This document shows, one piece after another, positions 1-6,093 of a stretch of 8,466 nucleotides of DNA. The notes beneath the pieces are model-generated. The model saw nothing but the letters and a program-made list of their open reading frames with translations, was not told the origin of the DNA and searched no databases. Numbering within the stretch: position 1 is the stretch's first letter; every line of letters begins with the position of its first letter. Location: contig JAGXLP010000047.1 in NCBI GenBank assembly GCA_018334615.1, positions 1-8,466 of the forward strand, written 5' to 3'. The DNA comes from Candidatus Bipolaricaulota bacterium (lineage in GTDB: Bacteria > Bipolaricaulota > Bipolaricaulia > M55B111). The position numbers and the translations under genes were made by a program.

Positions 1-863
1 GGATTCGCCCTTTCATAAGTCTTGATTGCGAGGCCCAGCACCTCTCCATCAACTTCCACTTTACGGGTTTCTCCTAAATCCATTCCGGTTTCGTTTGCAT
101 CACCACATAGAAGGCTCTTAGCTACTCCTATCGTCGGGTGACTTAACTCAACCCCCAGGTGGCTTGCCAGGCCGGCTTTTCTTGGATGAAGGAGGCCGTT
201 TCCATCCACGAAAATTACCTCGGCCAGGACACCCTTTTCTCCTATACCCTCGAGTAACTTAACCAGGGCCGGTAACTCTCTGAAAGCGAGGTACCCGGGG
301 ATGTAGGGAAATTTCACTTCGGACTGAGTATACGTCTCTTCCCTGACAACTTTTTCTCCTTTCCGGGGCGATTCGACGTAACTCGCAACGACACCGGCTT
401 CCCCGTAAGAAAGATCGACCCCTGCCACGGTCTTGGGAGAGTCTATTCTTTCGACAACTACACTGTTTGCGACCTTTTTCTGAGTTCGTCGGAGTTCAGG
501 CAAAGGAGGATCCAGGTCAAAATCCCGAAACCGAAATCGGGAAAAGTTCTCTATCTTCCCATTCTGTACGGGAATTCCCTCGGCCTCCATTTTCTCTATT
601 TTCTCCTCTTTTCCTCGGTCTCCACTGTATTTTCCAACCCTTCCGTCAGAGTGGACCACGCGCCAGCACGGGTATAGGTCCGGCGCCTCGTTATTTGCCA
701 TAACCGTACCGACCGCCCTGGCAGCCGCGGCATCGCCGATCGCCAGGGCAATATCTTTGTAGGAACATACCATCCCGGAAGGGATCTCCTGCAATAATTC
801 CAAAATGATCTGCTTCAAATTAGGAACGTCGGTCGGGCTATAATCCGAGGTCATCCTGGTCAC
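1..863 (-). CDS. O6-alkylguanine-DNA alkyltransferase-like / endonuclease V fusion (C-terminus cut by window edge)
   Basis: The reading frame is open from a GTG at 863 to the window edge (287 codons, 3' end missing). Residues about 13-100 match the DNA-binding and active-site domain of MGMT/Ogt: IPSG at 27-30, Tyr35, the Arg-finger segment RAVG (Arg49), the Asn hinge (Asn58), then PCWRVV with Cys66, and YSG at 79-81. The family motif is PCHRV; here the His is Trp. Residues from about 112 match endonuclease V, which nicks DNA beside deaminated bases such as hypoxanthine: GVDLSY (Asp150), YIPGYLAFRE (Glu196), VDGNG (Asp220), ASHLGV and PTIGVAKS (Lys249). All catalytic carboxylates within the covered part are present. 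A fusion of this order is known from Ferroplasma acidarmanus, where both activities were shown. The start may instead be the ATG at 854; neither has a clear ribosome site. The DUF885 gene stops six bases upstream, so translation is probably coupled. Confidence 0.9.
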   Translation of the reverse strand, partial: MTRMTSDYSPTDVPNLKQIILELLQEIPSGMVCSYKDIALAIGDAAAARAVGTVMANNEAPDLYPCWRVVHSDGRVGKYSGDRGKEEKIEKMEAEGIPVQNGKIENFSRFRFRDFDLDPPLPELRRTQKKVANSVVVERIDSPKTVAGVDLSYGEAGVVASYVESPRKGEKVVREETYTQSEVKFPYIPGYLAFRELPALVKLLEGIGEKGVLAEVIFVDGNGLLHPRKAGLASHLGVELSHPTIGVAKSLLCGDANETGMDLGETRKVEVDGEVLGLAIKTYERAN

Positions 864-869
864 AACTTC

Positions 870-2507
870 TTAGTCCCGGCAATTTAACTTTCTGTTAAAT
901 CTGTCCCTGTGAAACTTAATTGGAATCGACCCTCCGTAAATGAGCCCGTCGTGGAAGAACTTGTCGTTGTAATTCCCGCCCATCTTCTGGTTTACGTGCT
1001 CCTTGAGGAGATCGATTTTGTGCTTGCCAAGGAGATAACTCAACTGATACGACGGATTTTGAGTGTACCGCTTAACCTCCGCTTCCGCTGACTGCTCATC
1101 CATTCCCACGGTATCTGCCATATACTCCACGCCCTCACGATAGGAAAATTTACCGGTACTCAATTTCACATCCGCGATAATCCGAGCAGCCCGCCAGCGA
1201 CGATCTTTCATCTGGATCAACCTGGCCTCGGGAGTGTCATCAAACCCGTAATTCTTCATCATTTCCTCGCAGTAATGCGCCCAGCCTTCGATCGTTTCAG
1301 TGGCATGAGATAAAAGAGCAAATAGGTCGTCGGACTCCACACTTGCCGACATCTGTAGATGATGGCCGGGATAACCCTCGTGCACCGTGGTATTTCTGAT
1401 GGACCAGAAGGCAAACCTGGATAGATCCTCCTGGTCTCCCGGTGGGGTAACCAAATATACACCCTCCCTGGTTTCATCGTACTTCGCTGGGGAGATGTAT
1501 GCTGCAAATGGTATTAAGTTCCTAAGATAAGCGGGTGTTTCCATGACAGTTATATCTTCATTTTCGGGAATCGTGGCAAGATTCTTCTTTTTAACAAACT
1601 CTCTCGACTCGGAGATACTTTTCTTATACCAGGATAGAGCTTTAGAAAAGTCTTCGGGAGTGTTTTTCTCAACTTCCGCAATTGCATCCCTTACACTGTG
1701 GTCTTCGTTGATCATTCGAGCGTAGTTTTCCATGGATTTACGGCTTTCGGCCAGGTATTTCTTGCCCAGTTCGGTAATCTCGTCACTCTCGTAACCCAGC
1801 TTCTGTTTTTCCAGCAACACTTCAAACTTCTCCGGACCAATGGCAAATTCCTCTTTTGCACCGTCAATTTTCTTTTCCAACCACACCTTATACTTTTCAA
1901 ACGCTTTTCGCGCATTCTGACCGGCTGACTTCAGCTCTCTTATCTCGGTCTGGGAGAGTTCGCTCCCCTCTGCAGTAGATTCAACGACGCCAAGCAGCCC
2001 GGGCAATCTTTCGAGTGACTCCAGGCTAATTTTAATCCATAGCTCTATCGGGTCCGTTATGACCTCCCTTGCGTTTGCAAGAAAATCCGGTATCTGGTTT
2101 ATTCGTGATCCCGCACTCTTAAGGCGCTCCTCAAGCGGGGCAAAATTTCTCTTCAAAAGTGGCAACAGGCTGGCACCAATTGCCTGAGGATGATTTGGAT
2201 TACTCTCCCATTTTCGTAGCTCTTTCAGCTCAAATAAACGCAGCTCCAGTATATGTTTTCCTGTTTTTAACGAATCCTTTTCCTCACCAGCTAAATCACC
2301 CGTTTCTACTTCCGACAGCTCGCTTAACCAGTCCTCAAACTTCGCTATCTTCCTCTCCTGGGCCTCACGAGAGCCTTCCGGGAGTTCTCCATCGTACTCG
2401 TGGATTCCCATGCTGGTCGCCCTAATTGGCTCTTCTTTCATGACGAAGTCGAAAACCTCTTTTCTGATCTCTTCCAATTCCTGTGTTGCTTCGGTTGAAC
2501 CTTTCAT
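870..2507 (-). CDS. DUF885-family zinc metallopeptidase (putative)
   Basis: A 545-residue protein of the DUF885 family, related to gluzincin-type zinc carboxypeptidases and oligopeptidases. The family's variant zinc motif HEGYPGHH lies at residues 376-383, and the downstream third-ligand helix IEGWAHY (Glu407) follows. Also typical are the C-terminal stretch PSYQLSYLLGK (485-495) and the FHDGLIYGGSIPI segment (518-530). The N-terminal half is Glu/Lys-rich and predicted helical. There is no signal peptide or membrane segment, so a cytoplasmic peptidase is most likely; the substrate is unknown. Length is normal for the family. The ATG start at 2507 is supported by an AAGGAGG site 11 bases upstream. 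The gene lies 63 bases after the amidase stop on the same strand and is followed after six bases by the repair fusion gene, with which it probably shares a transcript. Confidence 0.9.
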   Translation of the reverse strand: MKGSTEATQELEEIRKEVFDFVMKEEPIRATSMGIHEYDGELPEGSREAQERKIAKFEDWLSELSEVETGDLAGEEKDSLKTGKHILELRLFELKELRKWESNPNHPQAIGASLLPLLKRNFAPLEERLKSAGSRINQIPDFLANAREVITDPIELWIKISLESLERLPGLLGVVESTAEGSELSQTEIRELKSAGQNARKAFEKYKVWLEKKIDGAKEEFAIGPEKFEVLLEKQKLGYESDEITELGKKYLAESRKSMENYARMINEDHSVRDAIAEVEKNTPEDFSKALSWYKKSISESREFVKKKNLATIPENEDITVMETPAYLRNLIPFAAYISPAKYDETREGVYLVTPPGDQEDLSRFAFWSIRNTTVHEGYPGHHLQMSASVESDDLFALLSHATETIEGWAHYCEEMMKNYGFDDTPEARLIQMKDRRWRAARIIADVKLSTGKFSYREGVEYMADTVGMDEQSAEAEVKRYTQNPSYQLSYLLGKHKIDLLKEHVNQKMGGNYNDKFFHDGLIYGGSIPIKFHRDRFNRKLNCRD

Positions 2508-2518
2508 TTCATTAACGA

Positions 2519-2525
2519 CCTCCTT
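2519..2525 (-). promoter_or_regulatory. Shine-Dalgarno site of the DUF885 gene
   Basis: The minus strand reads AAGGAGG here, 11 bases before the ATG at 2507. It is a perfect match to the bacterial anti-Shine-Dalgarno sequence, with a slightly long spacer. It supports the chosen start and a bacterial host. Confidence 0.7.
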
Positions 2526-2570
2526 AAATTCCTTTCACAAATTATCACTAAGGGTTAATCCAATTTAGAA

Positions 2571-3332
2571 TTATCCGCTTGCCGATAATACGAAACTCAA
2601 TACAGTCAACCCCGCGCCAAGGAGTAGCAACCCCGGAGCGAGAAAATTGTTCGGTTCAGCCGGTCGGAGAACTTCGGTAACTCTAACATCCTTCTCCGGG
2701 GATTTCCTGCTTCCATGTTTCGCCAAATCCATGTAATAGTTCCAATTCCAGTTGGGACCGGGGTCTCCCTTGGTGCTCTTTATCTCCTCGTGTCCCACGA
2801 TATGTTCCCTGTCGATCGGAATATCGTATAACTCACAAAGATAACGCGTCAAAGCCGCCGACGCGCGATATTGTTTCTCGGTAGGGAAATTTGGATCATC
2901 GACATACCCGGCGTGTTCTATACCTATTGAATTTTCGTTCAGTACTTTATTCTGATGCGTCCCCCCGCTTCCCGGTGGAGAGGTACCGGCATGCCATGCG
3001 ATCTTCCTTGCCGGAACGGACTTGATTACCTCACCGGACTCTCCAATTGTGTAGTGGGCGCTCCGGGGATATCCCAGATTGGGTGAACTAAATGTATTCA
3101 CGGCGCTTCCCAGGGAACCCTGAACAGTGTGAATAACTATGTAATTGATTTCGCGAGCACTCCTGGTATTTAACCTATAATTGTTAGTGGAAGCGGGGCA
3201 GCTCTTGACCACGGGCGGGTTAGATGAATCGATAAAACAGTCCGCACCGACCACTCCGTAGGCCAGAGTCGAAAGCAACAGAACCAGCAAAAATAAAATA
3301 CCAAAAGTCCGGATATTTAAGCTTGTATTCAT
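2571..3332 (-). CDS. Secreted, C-terminally anchored N-acetylmuramoyl-L-alanine amidase (Amidase_2 / AmpD fold)
   Basis: This enzyme family cleaves the bond between MurNAc and L-Ala in peptidoglycan. From the ATG at 3332 the protein has 253 residues: an N-terminal signal peptide (hydrophobic core about 9-26, possible cleavage near VVGA at residue 30, no lipobox), an Amidase_2 domain at about 60-200, and a C-terminal hydrophobic segment at about 230-251 that should anchor it in the membrane. Zinc ligands by comparison with AmpD are His68 (IVIHTV), His181 (VGHEEI) and Asp190 (KGDPGP). Glu139 (GIEHAG) and Lys188 sit at the catalytic positions with AmpD-like spacing. An ATG at 3401 would add 23 residues before the signal peptide and has no ribosome site, so the inner start is preferred, although its own ribosome site is weak. 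It diverges from ahpC. It could serve wall turnover, peptide recycling at the surface, or attack on other cells. Confidence 0.85.
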   Translation of the reverse strand: MNTSLNIRTFGILFLLVLLLSTLAYGVVGADCFIDSSNPPVVKSCPASTNNYRLNTRSAREINYIVIHTVQGSLGSAVNTFSSPNLGYPRSAHYTIGESGEVIKSVPARKIAWHAGTSPPGSGGTHQNKVLNENSIGIEHAGYVDDPNFPTEKQYRASAALTRYLCELYDIPIDREHIVGHEEIKSTKGDPGPNWNWNYYMDLAKHGSRKSPEKDVRVTEVLRPAEPNNFLAPGLLLLGAGLTVLSFVLSASG

Positions 3333-3418
3333 TTTCAATGTTACAAGCCTAACCGGAATCCGAGGTTCTGGCAAATTAAACCGGGTAGATCCGGTAGGCA
3401 TCGGTCGGGTAAGGGAAA

Positions 3419-3463
3419 TTTAACTTGAAATTAATTAATTTTAACTTATTATTAATTAGTAAG
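3419..3463. promoter_or_regulatory. AT-rich divergent control region with direct repeats and palindromes
   Basis: Two 19-base direct repeats, at 3419-3437 and 3440-3458, match at 16 of 19 positions with a 21-bp period, that is two helical turns. Both begin TTTAACTT and end ATTAATTA. Overlapping them are an imperfect 20-bp palindrome at 3425-3444 (one mismatched pair) and a 19-bp one at 3445-3463 (two mismatched pairs). The block covers the likely ahpC promoter and lies upstream of the divergent amidase gene, so a repressor or redox regulator could act on both. The second palindrome is loosely like Fur/PerR-type boxes, but this is only inference. Confidence 0.5.
3425..3452 (+). promoter_or_regulatory. 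Putative sigma-70 promoter of ahpC
   Basis: TTGAAA at 3425-3430 and TATTAT at 3447-3452 are separated by 16 bases, giving a leader of about 33 bases. The AT-rich setting makes chance matches common, so this is moderate support only. The -35 and spacer lie inside the repeat block. Confidence 0.45.
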
Positions 3464-3480
3464 CGTTACAATTTAATAGT

Positions 3481-3486
3481 GGAGGG
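3481..3486 (+). promoter_or_regulatory. Shine-Dalgarno site of ahpC
   Basis: GGAGGG begins at 3481; its GGAGG core ends seven bases before the ATG at 3493. This is optimal spacing and fixes the ahpC start. Confidence 0.75.
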
Positions 3487-3492
3487 ATAAAT

Positions 3493-4056
3493 ATGTTACA
3501 AATTGGAGAGAAAGTAGATAACTTCGAGGCAGAAGCGTTTTTCGACGATGAAATAATTGATATCGAACTGGATGACTACCGGGGTAAATGGGTTGTACTC
3601 GCATTTTACCCGGCCGATTTTACTTTTGTTTGCCCCACGGAACTCGAGGACTTCGCAAAAAAATACGACGATTTCCAGGCGGAGAACGGCGAAATATTAA
3701 GCGTCAGTACGGATACGGCATTCGTACACAAGGCCTGGCACGATCACTCCGATGCAATAGGCAAGGTCAATTATCCAATGATTGCCGACCCTACGGGTAA
3801 AATTAGTAAACAATTTGGGACCTACGACGAAACTGAGGGCCTTTCACGCCGGGGCACGTTTATTATAAATCCTGAGGGAGAACTGGTACACATGGAAATA
3901 CACAGTAACAGCATTGGACGAAACGTCTCCGAGATCCTGAGAAGACTGCGAGCCGCTAAATTCGTCTCCGAGCACGAAGGCCAGGTTTGCCCTGTAAACT
4001 GGGAGCCGGGTGACGAGACTCTGGAAGAAGGCCTTGATCTAGTTGGTGAAATTTAA
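3493..4056 (+). CDS. ahpC: Alkyl hydroperoxide reductase C, typical 2-Cys peroxiredoxin
   Basis: AhpC reduces hydrogen peroxide, organic peroxides and peroxynitrite in the cytoplasm. The 187 residues equal the length of the E. coli protein. The peroxidatic Cys47 lies in FYPADFTFVCPTE with Thr44 in place, the active-site Arg is at 119/120 (LSRRG), and the resolving Cys166 lies in HEGQVCPVNW. The C-terminal tail ends LDLVGEI, close to the LDLVGKI of E. coli AhpC, so this is the AhpC/Prx1 branch. No ahpF, thioredoxin or rubredoxin partner is adjacent, so the reductant must be encoded elsewhere. The protein is strongly acidic (39 Asp/Glu, 16 Lys/Arg by hand count), which fits a salt-adapted cytoplasm. 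It starts at an ATG behind a strong GGAGGG site and has its own divergent promoter region. Confidence 0.97.
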   Translation: MLQIGEKVDNFEAEAFFDDEIIDIELDDYRGKWVVLAFYPADFTFVCPTELEDFAKKYDDFQAENGEILSVSTDTAFVHKAWHDHSDAIGKVNYPMIADPTGKISKQFGTYDETEGLSRRGTFIINPEGELVHMEIHSNSIGRNVSEILRRLRAAKFVSEHEGQVCPVNWEPGDETLEEGLDLVGEI

Positions 4057-4079
4057 ACAATAATCTACAATAAACCACG

Positions 4080-4106
4080 TCCCGGGACGGGATATTTTTA
4101 ATTTTT
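4080..4106 (+). terminator. Short intrinsic terminator-like hairpin after ahpC
   Basis: TCCCG (4080-4084), a three-base loop and CGGGA (4088-4092) form a small GC-rich stem, followed by a T-rich tract (five T's at 4095-4099 and again at 4102-4106). It begins 24 bases after the ahpC stop. With only five base pairs it may be leaky and let some transcripts continue into the yjbQ-like gene, for which no separate promoter is evident. Confidence 0.5.
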
Positions 4107-4117
4107 GCTACGTACGA

Positions 4118-4125
4118 GAGGTGAT
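4118..4125 (+). promoter_or_regulatory. Shine-Dalgarno site deciding the yjbQ-like start
   Basis: GAGGTGAT matches the extended anti-Shine-Dalgarno sequence. Its GAGG core lies seven bases before the GTG at 4129. This selects GTG 4129 over the in-frame TTG at 4105. Confidence 0.7.
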
Positions 4126-4128
4126 AAG

Positions 4129-4548
4129 GTGAAGTCCACCAGAGAATATCTTTGGTTCAATACGGACAACAGAGTAGAGTTAATCAATATTACCGAGAAA
4201 GTGAAAGAAGTTGTCGATAAAAGCGGAGTCCGAGAGGGGCTCGTTCTTGTGAATCCGATGCATATTACAGCAAGCGTGTTCATCAACGATGCCGAAAGCG
4301 GATTGCACGAGGACTATAAAGAATGGCTGGAAGAACTGGCCCCACATGAGCCAACCGATCAATATCGTCATAATCGTGGCGTCGAAGACAACGCCGACGC
4401 TCACCTAAAACGTCAAATTATGGGCCGAGACGTCACCGTCGCAATTACGGAAGGGGAGCTTGATTTCGGCCCGTGGGAACAAATTTTCTATGGCGAGTTC
4501 GACGGCCAGCGCGACAAGAGAGTACTTGTCAAAGTTATTGGTGATTAA
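4129..4548 (+). CDS. YjbQ / UPF0047 family protein
   Basis: A 139-residue single-domain protein of the UPF0047 family, whose E. coli member YjbQ is reported to have weak thiamin-phosphate-synthase activity; the true role is unsettled. Family marks are NPMHITASVFIND (about 44-56), the central HEDYKEWLEELAP segment, YRHNRG with EDNADAHLKRQIMG (residues 82-99), and the C-terminal ELDFGPWEQIFYGEFDGQRDKR. The family signature near the end usually has G-x-WQ; here it is GPWEQ, a small departure. The length is normal for the family. GTG at 4129 is chosen for its strong ribosome site; TTG 4105 would add eight residues with no family match. It sits between ahpC and rex with no clear functional tie to either. 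Confidence 0.9.
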   Translation: MKSTREYLWFNTDNRVELINITEKVKEVVDKSGVREGLVLVNPMHITASVFINDAESGLHEDYKEWLEELAPHEPTDQYRHNRGVEDNADAHLKRQIMGRDVTVAITEGELDFGPWEQIFYGEFDGQRDKRVLVKVIGD

Positions 4549-4841
4549 ACCTTCCAAACCACTTTCTTTTGACATTTCTACATCTTCACGTTATCCTGTT
4601 AATGTGAATGTAAATACAATATTGGATCTTTCGCCCACGATTTCCACTATTTCCCAGTATATCGAGTCCACTACCCATAAGAATTGCTTGAATTTTCCTG
4701 CCCATGGCGGGCGGTGGGAATATTTCGTATCCATGGCTTAATCGCCGCGGTCTCAATTTAATTAGGTAGTTCCACATTTATTCTAAACAGGATGGGGATG
4801 CTACTTAAGCCCCAAAATGGAGAATACCTAATCCTACGACT
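4549..4841 (+). other. Intergenic region before rex: promoter-like boxes and a GC-rich hairpin, no gene seen
   Basis: No convincing protein gene is present on either strand. It holds a promoter-like pair (TTGACA/TATCCT, listed separately). Near the middle is a GC-rich hairpin: CC, a bulged T, then GCCC at 4700-4703, loop at 4704-4708, GGGC at 4709-4712 and GG at 4713-4714. The word CCATGGC occurs twice, at 4702 and 4731. The hairpin has no T-tract on either side, so it is not an intrinsic terminator. The stretch could be a long rex leader or a small RNA; nothing matches a riboswitch I recognise. Confidence 0.35.
4569..4597 (+). promoter_or_regulatory. Putative sigma-70 promoter upstream of rex
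   Basis: TTGACA at 4569-4574 is a perfect -35 box. The -10 candidate TATCCT at 4592-4597 follows a 17-base spacer and matches TATAAT at four of six positions. Transcription would begin near 4604, giving rex a leader of about 240 bases, or an independent small RNA. Confidence 0.45.
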
Positions 4842-5471
4842 GTGAAAAAAAGAAAAGAGATCCCAAAAGAAACCTTAAAAAGGCTACCCCTTTATCTCCG
4901 CTGCCTGAACGAACTCATACTCAAAGGACAAACTACCCTGTCCTCGAAAGATCTAGCCACAATTCTTCCTATGAATTCGGCTAAAATACGTAAGGATCTT
5001 TCTTATTTTGGGAATTTTGGCAAGAGAGGGGTGGGATACGAACTCAAATCTCTCATAGTCAATATCAGGGAAATCCTCAACCTCGATCAAACCTGGCGGC
5101 TTGCACTGGTCGGGGTAGGTGACATCGGTTCCGCGCTCTTATCTTATCCGGGATTTAATCAAGGTTGTTTCCAAATTGAACTCGCTTTCGATGACGATCC
5201 GGATCTGATCGGAAGCAGGGTAGCCGGGAAGAAGATCAGAGACAGCAAAGATATAACGCCCCTGGTCAAAGAATTTGAAACTCAAATAGGTATAATTGCC
5301 GTTCCCGCTGAAACAGCCCGAGATATTGCAGACCGATTAATAAGGGGAGGAGTAACCGGTATTATCAATTTTGCCCCGGAAGTGCTCGATCATAACGAGG
5401 AAATAAAATGCACCCAGATCGATATAGAGACGGAACTGAGTAAGCTTACCTACTACGTTGACGAAACTTAA
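4842..5471 (+). CDS. rex: Redox-sensing transcriptional repressor Rex
   Basis: Rex is a homodimeric repressor that leaves DNA when NADH rises, and typically controls fermentation and anaerobic respiration genes. All 209 residues fit the family. The N-terminal winged helix (about 1-80) starts IPKETLKRLPLYLR and includes the recognition segment SAKIRKDLSYFGNFGKRGVGY (46-66). The Rossmann NADH-binding domain has GVGDIG at 91-96 and AFDDDPDLIGSRVAG (115-129). The conserved IIAVPAETARDIADRL (151-166) and GIINFAPEVL (173-182) follow. The final swapped helix is present (about 193-205). GTG at 4842 is the only in-frame start fitting the family N-terminus; no ribosome site stands at normal distance (GGAG at 4819-4822 is 19 bases away). 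It converges on the AOR/MoaD operon with 23 bases between stop codons, making those genes plausible but unproven targets. Confidence 0.96.
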   Translation: MKKRKEIPKETLKRLPLYLRCLNELILKGQTTLSSKDLATILPMNSAKIRKDLSYFGNFGKRGVGYELKSLIVNIREILNLDQTWRLALVGVGDIGSALLSYPGFNQGCFQIELAFDDDPDLIGSRVAGKKIRDSKDITPLVKEFETQIGIIAVPAETARDIADRLIRGGVTGIINFAPEVLDHNEEIKCTQIDIETELSKLTYYVDET

Positions 5472-5494
5472 ACCTAAACCAAGACTTACATTTG

Positions 5495-5776
5495 TTATTC
5501 TTCTTCTTCAAAATACCAACTATAAAGCAAACCCATATCCGCCGGAAAAATAGCTACTTTGTCGTTCTTCGTAAGTTTTCGAGTTACAGAAGAGTAGGTA
5601 CCGTTTACAAATATATGACTGATTTCGTCGTTTTCCAGGTCCAGCTTTTTCAGTATATCTGAAACCTGACCAGGCGCCTCCAGATCTAACTTCATAACTC
5701 CCACTGTGGAGGTCCGCGAGTCCAGATTCGGGGCAAGTTCCCTTAACTTGCCGTAGAGTTTTACGTTCACTTCCAT
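5495..5776 (-). CDS. MoaD/ThiS-fold protein without C-terminal Gly-Gly
   Basis: From the ATG at 5776 the protein has 93 residues and a beta-grasp pattern: MEVNVKLYGKLRELAP at the start, a central HIFVNGTYSS (54-63), then NDKVAIFPADMGLLYSWYF followed by four Glu at the end. Sulfur carriers of this fold end in Gly-Gly right after the FPP segment; here the chain runs on past FPAD with an aromatic, acidic tail and no Gly-Gly. It may therefore act as a structural partner or an inactive paralogue rather than a thiocarboxylate carrier. A GTG at 5788 overlaps the preceding gene's stop and would add four residues; the ATG fits the family start better and has GGTGG nine bases upstream. It is the last gene of the AOR operon, translationally coupled to the MoaD-like gene. 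Confidence 0.8.
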   Translation of the reverse strand: MEVNVKLYGKLRELAPNLDSRTSTVGVMKLDLEAPGQVSDILKKLDLENDEISHIFVNGTYSSVTRKLTKNDKVAIFPADMGLLYSWYFEEEE

Positions 5777-5780
5777 TCGC

Positions 5781-6068
5781 TCAGCCACCGCCTATAGGAG
5801 GGAATACCGTCACCGTATCGTCCTCTTCGAGCTCCGTCTCGTTCCCCTCCAGGAAACGAATATTCCTCCCGTTCAACATTACGGTGATCCCGCTTTTTAA
5901 CTCAATTTCCGGAGGGGGTTCTTCCAGCAAAAGGTCTTCCAGTTCTTCGAATTCTGAGACAAGTTTACGTATCAGCTCTCCCGCCGTGGTCGCCTGGACC
6001 TCTGTGGAAGACACCCCCGCTTTATCTCTAAAATTGGCAAATAGCTTTACTTCAACTGTTACAGAAAT
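5781..6068 (-). CDS. MoaD-like sulfur-carrier protein, apparent ATT start
   Basis: MoaD carries sulfur as a C-terminal thiocarboxylate for molybdopterin synthesis. The C-terminus here, FPPIGGG, is the classic carrier tail. The GTG at 6014 would remove the first beta strand, yet the frame upstream encodes just that strand (VTVEVKLFANFRDKAG), so the gene surely starts earlier. Between the in-frame TGA at 6075-6077 and GTG 6014 there is no ATG, GTG or TTG. ATT at 6068-6066 gives 95 residues and the normal family N-terminus, with GTAGG ten bases upstream. Either this is a rare ATT start, or one base is misread in the sequence. It follows the AOR stop by 25 bases and belongs to the same operon, so it most likely serves the AOR metallopterin. 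Confidence 0.8.
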   Translation of the reverse strand: MSVTVEVKLFANFRDKAGVSSTEVQATTAGELIRKLVSEFEELEDLLLEEPPPEIELKSGITVMLNGRNIRFLEGNETELEEDDTVTVFPPIGGG

Positions 6069-6093
6069 GACAAATCAGCCTACCCGGGGTCAA

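Noticed and set aside
2535..2551. Possible Rex operator before the DUF885 gene (TTGTGA on the minus strand)
   Set aside because: Only one half-site is present; the second GTGA is in direct, not inverted, orientation.
3333..3401. ATG at 3401 as the amidase start
   Set aside because: It places 23 polar residues ahead of a normal signal peptide and has no ribosome-binding site.
4079..4090. Perfect palindrome around CCCGGG as an operator
   Set aside because: It is better explained as part of the small hairpin followed by T-tracts, i.e. a terminator.
4105..4128. TTG at 4105 as the start of the yjbQ-like gene
   Set aside because: It lies in the T-tract of the ahpC terminator and has no ribosome site; the GTG at 4129 has an excellent one and fits the family N-terminus.
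4697..4720. GC-rich hairpin as an intrinsic terminator of the yjbQ-like gene
   Set aside because: No T-run follows it on either strand, and it lies about 150 bases from the stop codon.
4460..4741. 93-residue open frame running from yjbQ into the gap before rex
   Set aside because: It starts inside the yjbQ-like gene in another frame, has no ribosome site and shows no recognisable domain.
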